DNA of 64,000 nucleotides from Jaltomata sinuosa. Its lineage: Eukaryota; Streptophyta; Magnoliopsida; Solanales; Solanaceae. Of this stretch, positions 10,638 through 22,197 are shown in pieces (position 1 is the stretch's first letter; each line of letters opens with the position of its first letter). The notes under the pieces are model-generated. The model saw nothing but the letters and a program-made list of their open reading frames with translations. It made no database searches and was not told the DNA's origin. The DNA lies in NCBI GenBank assembly GCA_003996215.1, contig QJPP01001532.1, forward strand, positions 406,486 to 470,485. The letters run 5' to 3'. The position numbers and the translations under genes are program-made.

Positions 10638-12166
10638 GTCATATCGACTTCACAGGTATTCCTTTATTCTCACAGCTTTTAGTTTTCATATGTATGCATT
10701 GGGGACAATGCATGAGTCTAAGTTGAGGGTGTTGGGAAACCTGTGAGTCACCACCAAGGGTTTTTGTTGCCGATTTCTTTTCCCTACGGTGTGCTATCTA
10801 GTAGAACCGGCATGTTTAGGTTGTTAGTTTAAATTTTTTTTTTAGTGTCTATAGCAAGCATGCGTTGTTCTTATCTAAAAATGAGGCCCTTTGAAAAATT
10901 TTCTGGTTTTGAGCTTATGTTGAAACGATTGACTGTCTGGATCTTTGTATGTCATTGTGTGAATATGAGTAGAATGAGTATGCTTAAGCTGAGCGGTTGT
11001 TTGATAGTTGGTAGCGATATAGTTCTTGGTGCTAAGAGTGTGTGAGATTAATTGTCATAAATTCTTACTCTGTGCATGCATCTAGAACTTGCCCGATCTA
11101 TTTTGTTAAGTTTGAAGTTTGGTTGCTTAGGAAAGGATCACAGGCCCTTTTTGTGTGCAGTCCACTTAACCTATAAGACCGTCCAAATGTAAATAATCCC
11201 TTTGATCCCTGTTTGAGCCGAAATTGACCTTGTTCTTTCAATAACTTGTCACCATTCCTGTTTAACTTTGAATCCCTATCTTGGCCCTGGTCCTTCCTTG
11301 GACATCGTGCACCTCAACGTAAGCAAAACAACCTAAGTTGAGGGTGGCTACTATAGAGGTAATCCCTGTTTTGGCCCTGGTCCTACCAATGGACATTGTG
11401 CACCTTGACGTAGGCAATCAGCCTAAGTTGAGGGTGGCTAATACAGTGGTAAAGGAGAAGAAAAAGAGGATGGAGATGATTGTTGTTGAATAGAATGAAA
11501 ATCCGGGTGTGCGCCTAAGAAAAGAAAAGAAAAATAAAGAAAGATGAAAAAGATCGAAAAAGAAACAAAAAGAAGTGTCAATAAAGAGGCCGCACCTGTA
11601 TCTAGAATCAAGGAAATAAAAAGGTGAATAAGGATGGATAAAGTGAAGTTGTGTGGTGATAAGATGTAAATGGTTCCAAGGAGGGCTTAGTCACTAACCC
11701 CTAAATGTATCATACCTGCACCCGAAGCCTCATTACAAGCCTAAACAAGTCCTGTAGTGATCTTGAGTAGCTTTCTGAAGAACCGAAATAGAATAGTAAG
11801 GGCAAGCCTATGGTATCGCATGTGCATTGTTTGAAATCGTTTGTGAGTGTGAGCGCTTACCTAGTCCAAAATCTTGTGTGTGGGATTTCTTTGTGGTGAG
11901 GGCACCAAGATGTCTATATTGTCTATTGATTGTTAGGATAGCTGCGTATGTGTATGCATAATATTCTATCATATCGGAATGACATGTTTGGATCCTTGCA
12001 AGTTAGTGTTTCATACATTTGTGTGCTACAAGGGATCTTGATTTAATTGAATAAGTTTGAATGACCATGAGTTGCTATAGACATGAGTTTGTGTTCTTAG
12101 TAGAGTCGTATTATTGTTTTATGTTATGTTGCTTGAGGACAAGCGAACGTTTTAAGTTGAGGGTGT
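10638..12166 (+). other. Non-coding 3' region of Athila-like element with PPT
   Basis: About 1.5 kb between the gag-protease stop and the 3' LTR, where an autonomous element would carry pol. No reverse transcriptase or integrase motifs are recognisable. The motif AAGTTGAGGGTG occurs near 10724, 11335, 11425 and 12155; the last abuts the 3' LTR and is the likely polypurine tract. An A-rich purine stretch lies at 11515-11600. Short ORFs here are not credible genes. Confidence 0.65.
11276..11442. repeat. Tandem duplication (~85 bp x 2) with PPT-like motif
   Basis: Two imperfect copies of a unit containing TTGGCCCTGGTCCT, GGACAT(C/T)GTGCACCT and CCTAAGTTGAGGGTGGCTA lie side by side, each ending in the polypurine-tract-like motif. 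Confidence 0.7.
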
Positions 12167-13473
12167 TGATGTGACGCTAATTTACGTCACTTTCGACTCC
12201 TTTTTACTAAGAACAATCGTACGTTTTCAAGCAACCGTTGTTGTTTTTGGTGTTTTTATGTTGTATTTGTAGGAAATGGAAACAAACACGGAAACGGACG
12301 GAAATACGCGAAAAAGAGCAATCTGCCTAAGTGTGACGGCCTGAGTGACGGCCCGTCACACATGTGACGGTCCGTCACTGGGACCGTCACTCCAAGGCAG
12401 CCAAGGGACAGTGCCACTGCCTAAGGCTGACGGTCCAGGCGACGGTCCGTCAAGGCAGTGACGGTCCGTCAGCCTGACCGTCACGCTAAGGCAGTGGCTT
12501 ACGTCGGCGACCCGCATTTTGGGGATTCCTAGCCCGTTTTGGATTTGGTTTCTTTGACTCCTATAAATACCCTATGATAGATTTATGTAATTAGAATTCA
12601 CCCAATAGTTTTAGAACAGTTTTAGTCGTTTTTTGAGAGCAACAACACGTTTTCGGATTCGTGAATTCGTGTTCTTGAGTTCTTGGTTGTTCTTGTTCTT
12701 GGATTATTGAAGAGTATTTTCATCATATTGTAAGAATCTTCTTTCCTTTATAATGAATTACTTCTTTCCTTCTTCGAGCATGAGTAACTAAAACTCCCGC
12801 AACTAGGGTTGTGGGAGCCATGGCAAACGTAGCAATATAGATTCCGGGTAGCGTTGGGTTCGATTTATGTATTGTCACGTTGTTAATCATACATTATGTC
12901 ACGTTTTCTAGTGGGTTGCAAACATTAGAACATGCCTAGGTTTAATTTGCTTGAGAAAGAGATTAAAACGGGGAAACTTGATTAACAACAAGGATTCGAG
13001 ACTACCAACTCTCGTCTTAAAGATTAATGCCGTAACTGGATTAATCTACTTGATGTTAGGATTGAGAGCTAAAAAGCACATCTTTTTGAGATCGAGAGAA
13101 GATAAAAGGAAATTTGTTTATTTGGTCGAGAGACGTTTAGACGATACAATTGACGCAATCACATCGTGACACGCATATAGACAGAACCCGGTTAAGCCTA
13201 GAATCGACATTGTTACAACGCCATGGTGAACACATCCCTAGTTCATTCTCTCCCACTGATTATTTCCATAAGTTAATTATTTATTTTGTTTACAAGTTGA
13301 TTACAAAACCCCCCTTTTATTTACTGGAAACGATTGACGACTAGTCATCTACTTCACTAAAGTCTTAATCATCACCATATTCTCTGTGGGATTCGACCCC
13401 AACCTTGTTGGGTTATATATTTGACAACGATCGCTTACGCTTCTTAAATTGAGGTGTAGTTTGAGCGTTATCA
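12167..13473 (+). repeat. 3' LTR of Athila-like element
   Basis: Nearly identical to 6643-7954. It contains the same palindrome array (about 12332-12486) and TATA box (12562-12569), and ends ATCA followed by TSD GTGGC. Confidence 0.92.
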
Positions 13474-13478
13474 GTGGC
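13474..13478. repeat. TSD GTGGC (right) of Athila-like element
   Basis: Matches 6638-6642 exactly. Confidence 0.9.
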
Positions 13479-15311
13479 TTGCAACCAAAACTGTAGTAAA
13501 GCATGCAGGGGAAACCCTTTTTCATGGATGATATGCTCGCACACAAATATAAAATTAGCCCAGCGGCTCACAACAATTCCTATCAGCCCTACACAGGCCC
13601 AGCAGCTACTCACCAGACATAACCAGCCTAAAAGGATAATCTCTATGCCCGGGACTCACGACATTCCCCAAATAACCCACCATCTATGTTCCAGAGTCAA
13701 TACAAGGCCGTACAGGACCGCAAGGGTAATATATAATACTACGCGAATACTACAAATAACGTATGAAACAAACGGACAAAAAAGGCAGATAAGGTTCGGG
13801 GTACCAACCTATAACAACCCACCCAAGGATGTTAATTACTGCAGTTATAGCCTATATACGCAGAGTATAGATAGGGGAAGCCATAACCTACCTGTTGTCC
13901 GATGAATAGCTGCGGGGACAGCATCATCCGGGCTCGAACTACTCCGAGAAGCTCCAATTTGCAAAACTAATATCAAAACAGTAATCTACACCTTAAAACG
14001 AAACCAATGATATCCATAATTCCATAAGCATAACCGGGTCACAAATGGGCCCGTGGGCCCCGCAACTCGAAACTAGAAACAAAAAACACACTTGTGTTCC
14101 TTACCATCCCGGGAGCACATGCTCAAAAATTGAGCAGAAATGGACAAAAATTGGGGCTCCAAACAGCCCGCTCAAGTCAAGAATTAAAGAAGGAATTTCA
14201 AGAAATAATTCTAGAATTTAAACAAAAGAAACTTACCACCACGAGAAGACAAGCTACGGGAGTGAGAATTCAGAATCCATGATCATGCAAAGCTCAATAA
14301 GGCAGATTCTACAAGGGAGTTTCAAGCTTCAAGAATTTACAAAAATGATGGTAGTAACAATGGAGAAGAACAAATTTTGGGGAAGAAGACCTTACCTAAC
14401 AACGAGGAAACGAGATTTCCCAACAATTTGATGGATTCTCCAAGCTTTGGGACTGATGGGAGCAATTTGGTGGGATAACTTGGAGTTTAGAGTTGGGAAA
14501 AGTGTGAGAAATAAGCTGGAAAGACGAAGGCCAAAGAATTATATAGTTGTTGGTCGTTGGTCAGCGCTATCGCGCTGAAGGAAAAGTCCCATACCAGCGC
14601 TATTGTGCTACAGGAGTGTGATCGCACTGAAGGAGAAATCATAGGTCAGCACAATCATGCTAAGGGTGCGCGATCGCACTGAAGGCCACCAGAACCAGAA
14701 AAAACCAACAACAGCCAAAACTTTTACGGGGCTTTCCGGGCAAGATCGGAACCCGATACTCAAAAACCAATGGTGCTATTAGAGTGGAAATGACGTTCCG
14801 GACTCAATGGAATCAACAAAACATTCATACGAGGTCGTTTCAAAGAAATGTTGACCCAAGTCAACACTTATCACAACCAACCGAATACCCAAAATGAGCT
14901 CGGCTCACCCGGGGCCCGAACCAACTACCTACCTAACCCAAACTCGGCCTCCCAGAGCTAACGACACTGACAAAATTCTCATTTGAGGCCATCTTCTCTG
15001 AATGTTTACCAAATTCAACCAGACCAGACTAGCCCAACTAGCCTGAAAACACAAAACAAGAGAGAATTCCAAGCTTAAAAGCTCCCGGATCCCGACCAAA
15101 GGTCCCTCTAGACCAAAGTCCACGCTCTGGAGCTAAAGGAATTGTCAGAATTTGATTTCGAGTATGTTCACCAAGAATGTTGACCGAATCAAATGGACCA
15201 GTCACCGAACTACCGATCCCCGTAAGCCATAAATTACTTGGGGCCACTACGGGCAAGCTCTAATGGTACAAGAATGGTGAAAATGTGTAAATGATCAGGA
15301 GGGTCGTTACA
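13479..15311 (-). mobile_element. Solo LTR, part 2
   Basis: Continuation of the LTR that begins at 4803. It ends GGGTCGTTACA, followed by TSD TAGGA (15312-15316). Read on the minus strand, an array of short palindromes (14562-14690) is followed by CAACTATATAATTC (about 14540), a probable TATA box. No coding sequence is seen; the 143-residue frame at 13474 is not conserved-looking. Confidence 0.7.
14562..14690. promoter_or_regulatory. GCGC/GATCGC palindrome array in solo LTR
   Basis: Short inverted motifs such as GCGCTATCGCGC, GTGATCGCAC and GCGCGATCGCAC sit immediately upstream (minus strand) of a TATA-like sequence. A regulatory role is inferred from position only. Confidence 0.4.
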
Positions 15312-15780
15312 TAGGAGTATAGCATCTATCAAATGCCTGGGATAGGGCCCCGACCTACCATCAATTGCATATCTCAAACTCGAGAGCTCTAGAAGGAATA
15401 GAGCTTACAACCAGATGCAAAACTCAATAATCACCTACTAAAAAGGTCTATCTAGGCATATACCTGGAACTTATCATGAATGCAGTACCCTGGCAATAGG
15501 GACGTAAGTACAAAAGAAATATATTGATATATAAGACATAGACAATATATGAAAGACTGCATCAATAATAAGTACAAGAGTCAACTTGAAACCTAAAGTC
15601 CACGTCAAATGAACTATTTAACTTAAAGACCATGATAAGCCACAAATAATAAGGTCGGTGAGATAACATGATAAACATAAAGCTTATACAGAAAGCAATG
15701 TGAATTAGAGGGTGTATGAAGCATACAAACTTAAGAATTAACTTGTGGATTCATTACCCTTTTATTTAACTTATTTTATT

Positions 15781-15955
15781 AATCACTGGGATACTATAGC
15801 CTGTCGCATCTAGGCCTTCGTGCACAATACTATCATATAAATCACTTGGATATTATAAACTTCCGTATTTGGGCCTTTGTGCTAGCACAGACATATAAAT
15901 CGCTTGGATACTATAGCCTGCCATATTCGAGCCTTCATGCATAGCACAGAAGCAT
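15781..15955. repeat. ~58-bp tandem repeat, 3 copies
   Basis: Three imperfect units each contain AATCACT(T)GGATA, TATAGCCTG and GCCTTCGTGC-like blocks. They lie inside the LTR fragment. Confidence 0.7.
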
Positions 15956-16015
15956 TGCTTATAAAAGATAAATATTATTATAACATACTTCAATTATATT
16001 TCTTAAGTCTTTGAG

Positions 16016-16401
16016 ATTCTTATTACAAACATGATTTTGGATCATAATACTTGAGACATAATTCCATTCGTAGTTATTATAAATGACTTCTCAATACACT
16101 TCTTGTATTTAAGCTAAGAATCATACATAAACAGAGACTCGACTTTGAGAAAATTACTATCAATTATGAAATTTGCCAAGATCTTCAATTACTATAAATA
16201 AAGTAACCATGTAGGACATCCTTTTAAAAGCTTATTGACTCGAGAAAGAACCCATTCCAAAAATATAAGGAATATCCACTATATACCTTTAGCATTACTT
16301 CTTTAGCTATATGAAAGTTTGCTCGCGTATTCGTTCAACTACAATAAGAGAATATAAGTTCTAACATTATTAAGGGAAAGTACTACAATTAATCAATGAG
16401 T
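16016..16401. repeat. Inverted repeat, left arm (386 bp)
   Basis: The reverse complement of 16903-17288 over all 386 bp, with one mismatch noticed (TTAAGCTAAG against its complement at about 17190). The 501-bp spacer is 16402-16902. A transcript across it would form a very long hairpin. Confidence 0.92.
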
Positions 16402-16540
16402 GATAAGCTCGGATAATATGATAGCAAGTTGTGTATTACCACATTTGGCCTCTAAAATAAACACATGACGCCCACTTGAGGTAAAAGTCACTACTTCTTA
16501 ATCGACTTCACCACAAACATCCCCCCAAAGGCTTGGCCAT

Positions 16541-17454
16541 TACATTTGCCTATTTGCACTTGGAGTGACTTTTCCTTTATTATCATTATTATCTTCACTA
16601 TCAGTTTAGATAGTTCTGTTTTCTGTTGATAACTATATTTAGGTGAATTCCTATAGCTAGTTTACTTTCTTGTGTCTTATAATTTATATTATCTTTCTAA
16701 GCTCAGTCGGCCTATGATTCCTACTGAGTATCCATTATTTTGGTACTCATACTACACTCTGTATCTTTTTCTGATGCAGCACCTAGTATGAGCCATCCTC
16801 ATTAACCCTTCAGTCATTTGTGGCCAGCTGTTATTCGGATCATGGTGAGCTCTTGGTGTTTGGAGAGAATATAAGTTCTAACATTAGCTATCCGGGGTAA
16901 GTACTCATTGATTAATTGTAGTACTTTCCCTTAATAATGTTAGAACTTATATTCTCTTATTGTAGTTGAACGAATACGCGAGCAAACTTTCATATAGCTA
17001 AAGAAGTAATGCTAAAGGTATATAGTGGATATTCCTTATATTTTTGGAATGGGTTCTTTCTCGAGTCAATAAGCTTTTAAAAGGATGTCCTACATGGTTA
17101 CTTTATTTATAGTAATTGAAGATCTTGGCAAATTTCATAATTGATAGTAATTTTCTCAAAGTCGAGTCTCTGTTTATGTATGATTCTTAGCGTAAATACA
17201 AGAAGTGTATTGAGAAGTCATTTATAATAACTACGAATGGAATTATGTCTCAAGTATTATGATCCAAAATCATGTTTGTAATAAGAATGGTGTTTGGAAA
17301 GACATCACTTGTTGAATAGCTATTCCATATTTTAGACGCTATTGTACTGGTGACACCAGGTCTGGGGTTAGTCTTGTAGATGTTTTGTCTTCTCGATCAC
17401 TTTGGGGCCCTTTCTGTATTTTTATTATTGTTGGTATGTATATTATTAGCCCCT
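16541..17454 (+). mobile_element. Plus-strand Tekay/Del-type LTR remnant (interrupted)
   Basis: Contains GGTACTCATACTACACTCTG (16742) and, after an insertion, GTGACACCAGGTCTGGGG (17350), both typical of Solanaceae plus-strand Tekay-like LTRs. It is interrupted by the 424-bp inverted segment at 16865-17288. No coding capacity is seen. Confidence 0.45.
16865..17288. repeat. Inserted inverted copy of 16016-16401
   Basis: The segment is bracketed by the 10-bp direct repeat GGTGTTTGGA (16855-16864 and 17289-17298). It begins with a short same-orientation copy of left-arm sequence (GAGAATATAAGTTCTAACAT at 16865), then about 16 unmatched bases, then the 386-bp inverted copy (16903-17288). This looks like template-switch filler DNA or an assembly chimera. 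Confidence 0.8.
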
Positions 17455-17799
17455 TGTAATGACCCTTTTCGTTATTATGGGTGAGCTATTCGTGCGAAGA
17501 AATGGGTTAGATGACTTCCTGGTTGGGGAGTTGAAAATTTTAGGCTAGGCTAGTCTCGGATGAATTTTGAGAGAGGTAAGGTCAAGGGAAATCCGGGAAA
17601 TAATTGGGTAAAATGTATATGGTTGAGCTAGTTTTTTAGTAGCTAAGATGTTAAGGAGTCTGTAGAACTTTTCGAAAATGAATTCAGGTGAGTAGAACTC
17701 CCAATATCAAACTTAACATGAAGGGGTTTGTCTGGAATGTCAAGGTTTGAAGGTGTGTGCGAAACGGGTAAAACTGAGGAGAATTCCCGAGTTTCTATG

Positions 17800-17945
17800 T
17801 TGTGTCAGCCGCTACAGCAGATGACACGCTGTTATAGCAAAGAAATTCTAGCTATAGCGGGAGTCAAGGGCGGTCAGCCCCGCTATAGCGGGCGGCTACC
17901 ACTATGGCGGTGCCGCTATAACGGGATTGGGCCGCTATAGTGGGA
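17800..17945. promoter_or_regulatory. CCGCTATAGCGG-type palindrome array (E3 LTR)
   Basis: About ten CGCTATAG/CTATAGCGG half-sites are present. Homologous arrays lie in both E4 LTRs at 39240-39400 and 58310-58442. Function is unknown. Confidence 0.5.
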
Positions 17946-18703
17946 CGAATCGCAGTAAATGCAAGAACTTCCCCAAAAACATTCAGAATTGCTCAAGAAT
18001 ATTTTAGGGAAGGGCAGAGGCGAATAAGGATGATTTCTACTAATTTTCCACCAAGAATCTTCGTAAAGGTAAGTAGATTGTTCCCCTAATTTAGTACTTT
18101 GATTTCTATACCTTAGAATCGATAGTTACGGGCTTTGGAGAGGGTTTGGTTTGACCTAGAATAGAAAATCTGGTATAACAAGGATTGTTGGGTGTAGAAA
18201 CCTTGGGTTTTGTTATAAACTATTTAATTCATGATTTTAATACCGTAATTTTCTAGTATAACCATAATGTTGGTAGTTCTAGGCGAATTATTGGTGGAAA
18301 AGCCCTAGGTTGGGTGGAATAATCATGAGTTTAGCCTGGGGTTTGGGATTTGAATATAATATGGGAATATTTAAGACATTTGGGTTGATTTTTGTGTTAT
18401 GTATTTTTTTAGACCAAGAACAAGCTAGAATTTCAAGAAATGGGAAAGCTCTAGTCCAATAGAGCATTCGGGCTTGATTCGAGGTAGGTGATGGTTGAAT
18501 TATTTCCTATTTACGTTATGTGTGCATGTTAACTATTACATTAGTATTGCTTGTATATTACGTGTTTTAGGGAATAAGGTAATGAATGTTAATGATATTC
18601 GGTTGTCAATCTTATGCAATGAACGTGTCTTAAATACTTGTTGGTTTTGCAAGTGTGGGTTGTTTTTATTGTGGTTGTGATTGTTGTGAAATTTGTGACA
18701 TTC

Positions 18704-18856
18704 GGTTGGCTCGGGTATCATGCCTGGTACAAGACATTAGTTGGCTCGAGTACCATGCTTGGTACAGGATATCTATCGTTTGGCTCAGGCACCACGCCTA
18801 GTACAGGTTCTATTATGGTTGGCTTGGGTACCACGCCTAGTACATATTTGGCTATG
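18704..18856. repeat. ~39-bp minisatellite, ~4 degenerate copies
   Basis: The units begin GGTTGGCTCGGGTACCACGC or close variants. The same array is found with five copies in each E4 LTR. Confidence 0.8.
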
Positions 18857-18880
18857 CTTGTGTGTGTTGGTTCCATGAGC

Positions 18881-20821
18881 TGTAACACCCCAGAACTCCC
18901 TATCCTAGACTTAGTTCAGAAAACCAGTAAAAATAAATTTTTCAACTGTCAGGCAGAAACCACGAGTCAGTTCCACGAGTCGTGGGTTGTGCCTGTGGAA
19001 TCAGATCAGAGGTCTGACTTTTCCTCTGAGAACCACGAATTGGTTCCACGAACTATGGAACAGTCCACGAGTAATTGAATGCAACCATGGAACTCATACA
19101 GAGGCCAGCCAAGTTGGGTTCAAGACCACGAGTCAGAATCACGAACTGTGGAATGATCCACTAGTCGTGGATTCCACTCGTGGGACTCAGACCTGAGACC
19201 CAACTGTCCCTCAGGAGCCATGATTGGGTTCCACAAACTGTGGATGGTTCCATGAGTCGTGAACACAAGTCATGGAACTCAGACCTGCAGCCAAATAAAA
19301 GGGTCCAGGAACCACGATAGGGTTCCACGAGCTGTGAAAGCTTCCACGAGTCGTGGAACCCATCCATAGACACTGAGTCTCGATTTTTCCAATAGAATTC
19401 TTTTATTTTCCCAGGTGATTTTAAACTTTTCCTTTCCTTTTTAAGGCCTATGCTACATCATTTTGGTTATTCTAGGCCTAATTAATTAGCCAAAAACTAC
19501 CTAAATCACCTATTCTCCTAAAAATCATCAGACTTAGAAAGACAAGGAGAAAAAGAGGCGACCGTTTTCTCTCAAGAACAAGCAGGAGGTCTTCTTCAAG
19601 CTCATCCCTAAACCCAAATATTTCCTCCATAGATTCTTCTCCAGGTATGTGGGATTTCACTAGTGGGTTCCTTTCCCCCATTAGGTCCTTAAAATTCAGT
19701 CAGTTCTTCAATTTTCTATGAAATATTCAGACCTAGGGTTCCTAAAACTTAGGGATTCCTTTCAATATAGATGTTATTAATTAAGTGCTATTAGCTATAT
19801 GTTTCTTGGAGAATTTGTAAGTTACATGTATAGAATCTAGTAACCCTAGCTTGTAGTGAAATTCAGTATTTACAATCTATACTTGCTAGGTAGATAATTC
19901 AGACAGGCATGTTTCAGAATAGAATGCTATCATGTTTCAGTATATATGTATGTTGCATTCTCAGATAATTATCAGTATTTGAGCTATCTAGTACTTCAGC
20001 TTGCATTTTATTGCTTACATTCAGTTGGGAGTAGACTTAGTACCGAGCGGATGAGGGGATGAAGGCTTGGCTGTCAGATTAGGTTGAAACCTTTAGTAGC
20101 AGTTTTGCTAAGTCCCAGAACTACGGCGCCACCATAGGTATAGAAGGGGGTCCACTATCATATTAGGTTGGTTACCCTTGTCCCTTGTGGACATCAGTTT
20201 AGTAGATCCACATCAGCTTTGTTCGTACCCTTGGCATTGCATCCAGCTTAGATTTCGGTTTATGCTTCAGTACATATATTTCCATGTTCAGTTATCATAT
20301 TGTTCAGCTTAGCCCATATCCCGCATGCTCAGTACATTTGAAGTACTAATGCATACTTTTGTGCTACATCATTTTATGATGTAGGTTCAGGCGCTCAGCA
20401 TCCAGACCGCGCTTAGATTGACTTTCAGTCCTACTCAGCAACTTCAGTGGTGAGTCCTCATAGTTTGAGGATGATAGACATACTTTACTTTTAAGTCTTC
20501 TTATTTCAATTTTTAGAGTATTAGAGTTAGCTGGGGGCATGTCCCAGCAACTCGTATTAGTTAGAAGCTTTCAGACATAGATTAGATTCAGTTATTGAGT
20601 TATTAGTATTGTTTTCAGTCATCACTATACTCTATCTATAATTTTATGTTTAGACATGTTTTGGGCTCTTTCCCACTTCAGATATTAAACTGCTTTTAGC
20701 TTCTGCACAGTATATATTTTTAACTAAAATTGCCTAGATATGCCAGATCATAGGTTAGCTTGGGGTCACTTATGACACTAAGCACCATGTTGCATCTAGG
20801 GGGTAACCTCGGGGTATGATA
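18881..20821 (+). repeat. E2 5' LTR
   Basis: Begins TGTAACACCCC; the end is decayed (GGGTATGATA). It carries CCACGAGTCGTGG-type palindromes at 18960-19370 and lacks a 175-bp segment present in the 3' LTR (27236-27410). Confidence 0.85.
18960..19370. promoter_or_regulatory. CCACGAGTCGTGG-type palindrome array (E2 5' LTR)
   Basis: Many CCACGA and TCGTGG half-sites occur; the first perfect palindrome is at 18973-18985. Counterparts are at 25940-26370 (E2 3' LTR), 48120-48460 and 55140-55470 (E6 LTRs). Confidence 0.5.
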
Positions 20822-20825
20822 AACT

Positions 20826-20840
20826 TGGTATCATTGTATC
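20826..20840 (+). promoter_or_regulatory. E2 primer-binding site (decayed)
   Basis: TGGTATCATTG follows the LTR end. It matches the first eight bases of the initiator tRNA-Met complement TGGTATCAGAGC, then diverges. Confidence 0.7.
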
Positions 20841-21039
20841 AAGTTTTTATGTTCTAGGGTGTTTGAAAGTCGCGTCAAGTGGAGTCTTCTTCATGGGTGT
20901 GAAGTGCGTCACACTTACGGGGGAGAAGCTATGAGATGTCATTAGGAATAACTTCCCTTCTTTCATTTCTATCTCATGCTATAAAGTATGAACTCTATTT
21001 AATCTCCTTCTAACTCATGCTCTTCACATTTCAGTGAAA

Positions 21040-22191
21040 ATGCCTCCCAGAAGAGCTAACGCCAGGAATCAGCCAGCACCAGCAGCTCCCACAGACCCAT
21101 TGAATGAGCAAGTCACACATGTCGAATTCAGGGCTGCATTCTAATTGCTTGCTCAGGCCATGACCGCTCAGGTCAATCAGTAGGCTGTGGCACCAGCTCC
21201 ACCTCAGGCTAACACTACTGCAGCTAGAATCTGGGACTTCACTAGGATGAACCCTCCGGAATTTCATGGGTCTAAATTAGAAAAGGATCCACATGAGTTT
21301 CTTGATGATATCCAGAAGGTGACAGATATTATGGGTGTCACTCCAGTTAAGAGTGCAGATTTGGCCACCTACCAATTAAAAGGAGTGGCTTATACTTGGT
21401 ATCAGCAATGGAAAGAGTCTCGTTATGAACATGCAGGTCCAGTGGATTGGAACCAGTTCAAAACTGCATTTTTAGATAGGTTCTTCCCACTTGAGTTCAG
21501 GGAATCCAAGGTCCAAGAGTTCATCAACCTGAAGCAAGATGACATGAGTGTGAAGGATTATGCTCTCAAGTTCACTCAGTTGTCTAAGTATTCTCCAGCG
21601 ATAGTAGCTGACTCCAGGGCCCGTATGAGCAAGTTTGTATCTGGTGTGTTGGATGATATGGTCAAAGAGATCAAGACTGCTATTCTGATTAAGGAGATGG
21701 GTTTCTCCAGATTGTCTACTTATGCTCAACAGATCAAGGAGGAGAAAATCAAAGAGAGGGGAGGATACAGTAAGAGAGCTAGAACATGTGACTTTGACTA
21801 CTTTCAGCAGAGGTCAGAGGGTGGTAATCGCTCTCAATTCTGCCAGAAATCTATAGCTCCAGCTTTATCTTCTGCTAGTGCCCCAGTGCCTAAGTTCAGA
21901 CAGGATCGATGGGATATAGCGTTAGGCTCTAAGTCCCAAGGTACAGTTACTAGCGGGCGCACTCATCCAGTTTGCAAGAAGTGTGGTAAAAACCACTAGG
22001 GTGAGTGTATGGCAGGTAGTAGCAATTGCTTTGGATGTGGTAATCCAGGCCACAGGATGAGAGATTGTCCAACAGCTTCTCAAAAGGGCAAGGATGTTCT
22101 CCCACAAAATCAGGCTAGTTCTACAGCAGCTCTAGCGGGTCGCCCCACTCAGAAGGGTGCCTCATCTGGTACAGGTGGTAATCAGTGCTAG
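21040..22191 (+). pseudogene. E2 gag remnant
   Basis: Starts at ATG 21040 with a basic N-terminus (MPPRRANARN). Stops fall at 21142 (TAA), 21181, 21997 and 22189 (TAG). The main open segment (21187-21999) is a Retrotrans_gag domain with WYQQW and RFFP motifs. A CCHC zinc knuckle (CFGCGNPGHRMRDC) lies at about 22027-22068, with a second cysteine-rich half-motif upstream at 21970. Gag would package element RNA into particles. It is non-functional as it stands. Confidence 0.85.
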
Positions 22192-22197
22192 AATAGG

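Larger units (their letters stand above)
6643..13473 (+). mobile_element. Non-autonomous Athila-like Ty3/gypsy element
   Basis: A structurally complete 6.8-kb LTR retrotransposon. LTRs of 1312 bp (6643-7954) and 1307 bp (12167-13473) start TGAT and end ATCA. A primer-binding site TGGCGCCGTTGCCGGGGA follows the 5' LTR, a purine-rich tract precedes the 3' LTR, and a perfect TSD GTGGC flanks the whole. The only ORF encodes gag plus protease. There is no reverse transcriptase, RNase H or integrase, so it would need enzymes from an autonomous relative. By eye the LTRs differ at roughly thirty positions plus small indels (about 2-3%), suggesting fairly recent insertion. It lies inside an older solo LTR. 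Confidence 0.9.
15317..16540 (-). mobile_element. Tekay/Del-type LTR fragment, part 2 (minus strand)
   Basis: Resumes the LTR interrupted at 4802. The passage GGCAATAGGGACGTAAGTAC near 15492 is typical of such LTRs in reverse. The probable end is GGCCATTACA at 16540, but no matching TSD is seen, so the boundary is uncertain. Confidence 0.5.
17455..18880 (+). repeat. E3 5' LTR, part 1
   Basis: Contains a CCGCTATAG-type palindrome array (17800-17945) and a minisatellite (18704-18856). It is split at TSD TGAGC (18876-18880); part 2 is 27985-28763. Confidence 0.8.

Noticed and set aside
13474..13905. 143-residue frame
   Set aside because: It lies in solo-LTR sequence with no recognisable domain. 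It is open by chance.
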